Virus record (IMG/VR): IMGVR_UViG_3300043548_000220
Span: 1 to 20,511 of that record
Direction: 5' to 3' (one strand)
From: a virus
Length of the DNA stretch: 20,511 nucleotides
Shown piece after piece: positions 18,169-20,511 of this stretch (within the stretch, counting starts at the first letter, position 1; each line of letters begins with the position of its first letter). Below the pieces are notes generated by a model. The model had not been told where the DNA came from and did not search any database. It saw only the letters and a list, made by a program, of their open reading frames with translations. The position numbers and the translations under genes are program-made.

Positions 18169-20511
18169 ATGTCGAACTCGACTGCCAAAACCATAACCAC
18201 CAACATAGTGCCGGTTCAGGGGACGTTTGAGCCCCTGCCACCCTATGATTGCATCAGCTTAATTGGCCCTGCTGGAACGCCTTTTTTTGCCCCTGTAAGC
18301 CCAATTTTAGACGGGGTGACGATTACCAATAGTACGATTGATAGTACGACTATTGGGGCAACGTCAGCGACCACGGGAGCGTTTACAACCGCAACGGCAA
18401 CCAACGCCCCAAGCGGAAATAATGACCTGTGCAATAAAATCTATGTTGACTCTTTGGCGGTCGGTATCCAATGGAAAGAGCCAGTAGTTGCGGCAACCAC
18501 GGTAAATATCACCCTCTCAGGCGCTCAGACCATCGACACGGTCTCCGTAGTTGCGGGCAATAGGGTTTTAGTCAAGAATCAGTCAACAGCGGCTGATAAC
18601 GGTATTTACATTGCCGACAGCGGCCCTTGGTCACGAAGCGCAGACGCAAATACTTGGGATGAGTTGGTCTCAGCTATTGTGTTTGTAGAGCAAGGAAATC
18701 AAGGCGGGTCGGCTTGGTACTGCTACGCCCAGCCCGGAGGCACTCTTGGGGTCACGGCGGTTCCTTGGAGCAATCTAGCGGTTTCTGGGGTGTATTACGC
18801 CGGGACAGGACTAAGCCTTGCTGGCAATACGTTTAGCATCACCAACACCGGGGTAAGCGCGGCTACCTACGGTTCTGCCTCTGCCGTTCCGGTTTTTGCG
18901 GTCAACGCCCAAGGCCAACTGACAAGCGTAACCAATACGAGCATAGCAATTGCGGCTTCTGCGATAACCTCTGGAACCATTGATTCTGCAAGGATCTCAG
19001 GCTCTTACACGGGCATTACGGCGGTCGGAACCCTGTCTGGTCTGACGGTCAGTAGCACAATTGTTGGGTCGATTTCTGGCAATGCTGCAACTGCAACAAC
19101 AGCTACAACTGCGACTACGGCTACTAATTTAGCCGGTGGTGCGTCAGGAAACATACCCTATCAAACCGGTTCTGGAACTACTTCTTACGTTTCTACGGGT
19201 ACAGATGGGCAGTATTTGGTTTTGGCAAGCGGGGTTCCAACATGGACTTCTGCTTCAGGGGCTGGTGACGTAACCGGCCCAGCATCGTCCACAGACAACG
19301 CAATTACGCGGTTCGATGGAACAACCGGCAAGGTCATCCAGAACTCTACGATTACCCTGTCTGACGCTGGTGCGTTGCAAAACGTCAACGAGATCAACTT
19401 TGACATCACTCCCGCGTCAGTTGTAGGCGGTGCGGGCTCTCTGTCTTGGAATAACAACGACAACACCCAGACCTTGCAGTTAATTGGTAACAACAACGTA
19501 GAACTAAAACTTACGCAAGAAAGCTACTACCGCGTCAAGGCATCGTCCGCAATTACTAAAGGCAATGTCGTAATGCTGACCGGCACGTTAGGATCGTCCG
19601 GGGGCTTATTAGGCGCTCCAGCTACGGGTCTAACTGCGGCTACCGGCTACTACGTTTTAGGCATAGCCAAGGAGTCAGCGGCGCTCAACGGCTGGATTTA
19701 CGTTCAGTCATTTGGAGAGGTTAAAGGAATCGACACCTCTGGAACCCCTGTAAGTGAAACTTGGGTTGACGGGGACGTTTTGTATTACAACCCTGCGGTT
19801 ACGGGTGGACTGACCAAAAACGTACCAAATGCACCAAACGCCAAGGTTCAGGTAGCTGCGGTCGTTCACGCTGACAATACCAACGGCATCTTATTTGTAA
19901 GACCTACGTTTGAACCCCGACTAAACGACCTGTCAAACGTATACGCACCAAGTCCATCAGACAATGATTTGATCGTTTGGGATAACACGGACGCACGCTG
20001 GGAGAGCAGGGCTCCGTCATCAGTCACGGCTGGTTTGGCTACTAGTCTAGCTGGTGGTGCGACCGGTTCTCTACCCTATCAGTCAGCAACAAACACGACC
20101 ACGTTCCTTGCGGCTGGCACAGACGGTCAGGTTCTAAAGCTGGCCTCTGGGGTTCCTACTTGGTCAAGTGATGTCTCTGGGGTCACGATTACAGACGATA
20201 CGACCACCAACGCCACGCGGTACATCACGTTCTCAAACGTCACGACCGGCAACGAAACCACTTTAGACGTATCGTCAACCAAGCTCCAATTTAACCCAAG
20301 CACAGGTGCGCTAACTGCTACAAGCCTGACCCCGACCAATGCGCTTGGAACGGCTTACGGTGGAACTGGACTGACATCTCTTGGAACTGGTGTAGCAACT
20401 TGGCTTGGAACCCCGTCATCTGCAAATCTAGCTGCGGCAGTAACAGACGAGACAGGTTCTGGATCTTTGGTATTTGCGACAAGCCCGTCTCTGACTACTC
20501 CTAATATCGGA
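18169..20511 (+). CDS. Long tail-fibre-like protein (partial at window end)
   Basis: An open frame of 781 codons with no stop up to the edge, starting with ATG at 18169 after AAGGA. The sequence is Ala/Thr/Ser/Gly/Val-rich with motifs seen in phage fibres and tailspikes: KNQSTAADNGIYIADSGPW, IVNA/NTFSITNTGV, DGQVLKLASGVPTW, GGTGLTSLGTGVATWLGTP and SGSLVFATSPSLTTPNIG. Two 39-codon repeats and an Ala-Thr stretch (19081-19128) lie inside. Fibres form trimers that bind the host surface. The C-terminal, host-recognising end and any chaperone are outside the window. Confidence 0.8.
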   Translation, partial: MSNSTAKTITTNIVPVQGTFEPLPPYDCISLIGPAGTPFFAPVSPILDGVTITNSTIDSTTIGATSATTGAFTTATATNAPSGNNDLCNKIYVDSLAVGIQWKEPVVAATTVNITLSGAQTIDTVSVVAGNRVLVKNQSTAADNGIYIADSGPWSRSADANTWDELVSAIVFVEQGNQGGSAWYCYAQPGGTLGVTAVPWSNLAVSGVYYAGTGLSLAGNTFSITNTGVSAATYGSASAVPVFAVNAQGQLTSVTNTSIAIAASAITSGTIDSARISGSYTGITAVGTLSGLTVSSTIVGSISGNAATATTATTATTATNLAGGASGNIPYQTGSGTTSYVSTGTDGQYLVLASGVPTWTSASGAGDVTGPASSTDNAITRFDGTTGKVIQNSTITLSDAGALQNVNEINFDITPASVVGGAGSLSWNNNDNTQTLQLIGNNNVELKLTQESYYRVKASSAITKGNVVMLTGTLGSSGGLLGAPATGLTAATGYYVLGIAKESAALNGWIYVQSFGEVKGIDTSGTPVSETWVDGDVLYYNPAVTGGLTKNVPNAPNAKVQVAAVVHADNTNGILFVRPTFEPRLNDLSNVYAPSPSDNDLIVWDNTDARWESRAPSSVTAGLATSLAGGATGSLPYQSATNTTTFLAAGTDGQVLKLASGVPTWSSDVSGVTITDDTTTNATRYITFSNVTTGNETTLDVSSTKLQFNPSTGALTATSLTPTNALGTAYGGTGLTSLGTGVATWLGTPSSANLAAAVTDETGSGSLVFATSPSLTTPNIG
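19129..19245 (+). repeat. Fibre repeat, copy 1 (39 codons)
   Basis: Encodes LAGGASGNIPYQTGSG ... GTDGQYLVLASGVPTW. Nearly the same module appears at 20047-20163 in the same frame and of the same length, with the shared ends LAGGA and ASGVPTW. It is a modular stem repeat of the tail fibre. Confidence 0.8.
20047..20163 (+). repeat. Fibre repeat, copy 2 (39 codons)
   Basis: Encodes LAGGATGSLPYQSATN ... GTDGQVLKLASGVPTW, homologous to copy 1 at 19129-19245. The DNA of the copies is diverged at many third positions, so it is not a very recent duplication. Confidence 0.8.

Noticed and set aside
1-20511. CRISPR arrays, insertion sequences, integrase, rRNA or tRNA genes
   Set aside because: None seen: no regular spaced repeats, no transposase or recombinase motifs, no RNA gene signatures apart from the novel structured region.

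Overview
The window reads as part of a tailed phage genome, most likely a podovirus of a Gram-negative host. The head module resembles that of P22: a PBSX-type large terminase, a 719-residue P22-like portal, a scaffold-like protein and a P22-type coat protein. There is no rRNA, tRNA, integrase or transposase. Genes are packed with ATGA, GTGA, TAATG and TGATG overlaps, and the base composition is near 50% GC. An aquatic proteobacterial host (perhaps betaproteobacterial) is my guess from gene style, not something the sequence proves.

Layout. (1) Positions 1-529 hold a rightward M15-type endolysin ending in a strong terminator. (2) Positions 528-3844 are a leftward operon. From its promoter end it encodes small proteins, a HTH protein, a 25-residue membrane peptide, a single-strand annealing protein (TTG start), a YqaJ/lambda-type exonuclease, SSB, two small proteins, a 54-residue membrane protein and an overlapping lipoprotein. 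This is a recombination module followed by lysis-like genes. (3) Positions 3845-4403 are a gene-free divergent region bounded by a perfect 13-bp inverted repeat. It is full of RNA helices, including an interlocked 10-bp plus 13/7-bp pseudoknot, and probably encodes a structured non-coding RNA. (4) Positions 4404-7318 are a rightward early operon: small proteins, a replication-protein-like ORF, a C5 cytosine methyltransferase with a second full-length ORF nested in the +1 frame, two Cys-rich or HNH proteins, RusA and a secreted Cys-rich microprotein. (5) Positions 7326-10744 start with a large hairpin and a promoter, followed by a winged-helix protein, a Dps-like protein, small basic proteins, a GroES co-chaperonin and a 448-residue protein resembling polyvalent ADP-ribosyltransferases. 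(6) Positions 10746-17117 hold the packaging and head genes, with promoters before the small terminase and before the scaffold gene and a terminator after the coat operon. (7) Positions 17127-20511 hold a GT-A glycosyltransferase, a small structural-like protein and a long tail-fibre-like gene that runs off the window.

How it fits together. The divergent region drives recombination leftward and replication/modification rightward. RusA, exonuclease, annealase, SSB and the Ref-like HNH protein form a replication-recombination set. Late genes follow from separate promoters. Five intergenic sites share an A[CT]AGTTT element at or near a -10 box (variant AAACAGTTT or its complement), which suggests a common phage regulator or promoter class.

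The two most striking signals are the entirely nested, apparently conserved reading frame inside the methyltransferase gene and the pseudoknotted RNA in the divergent region.
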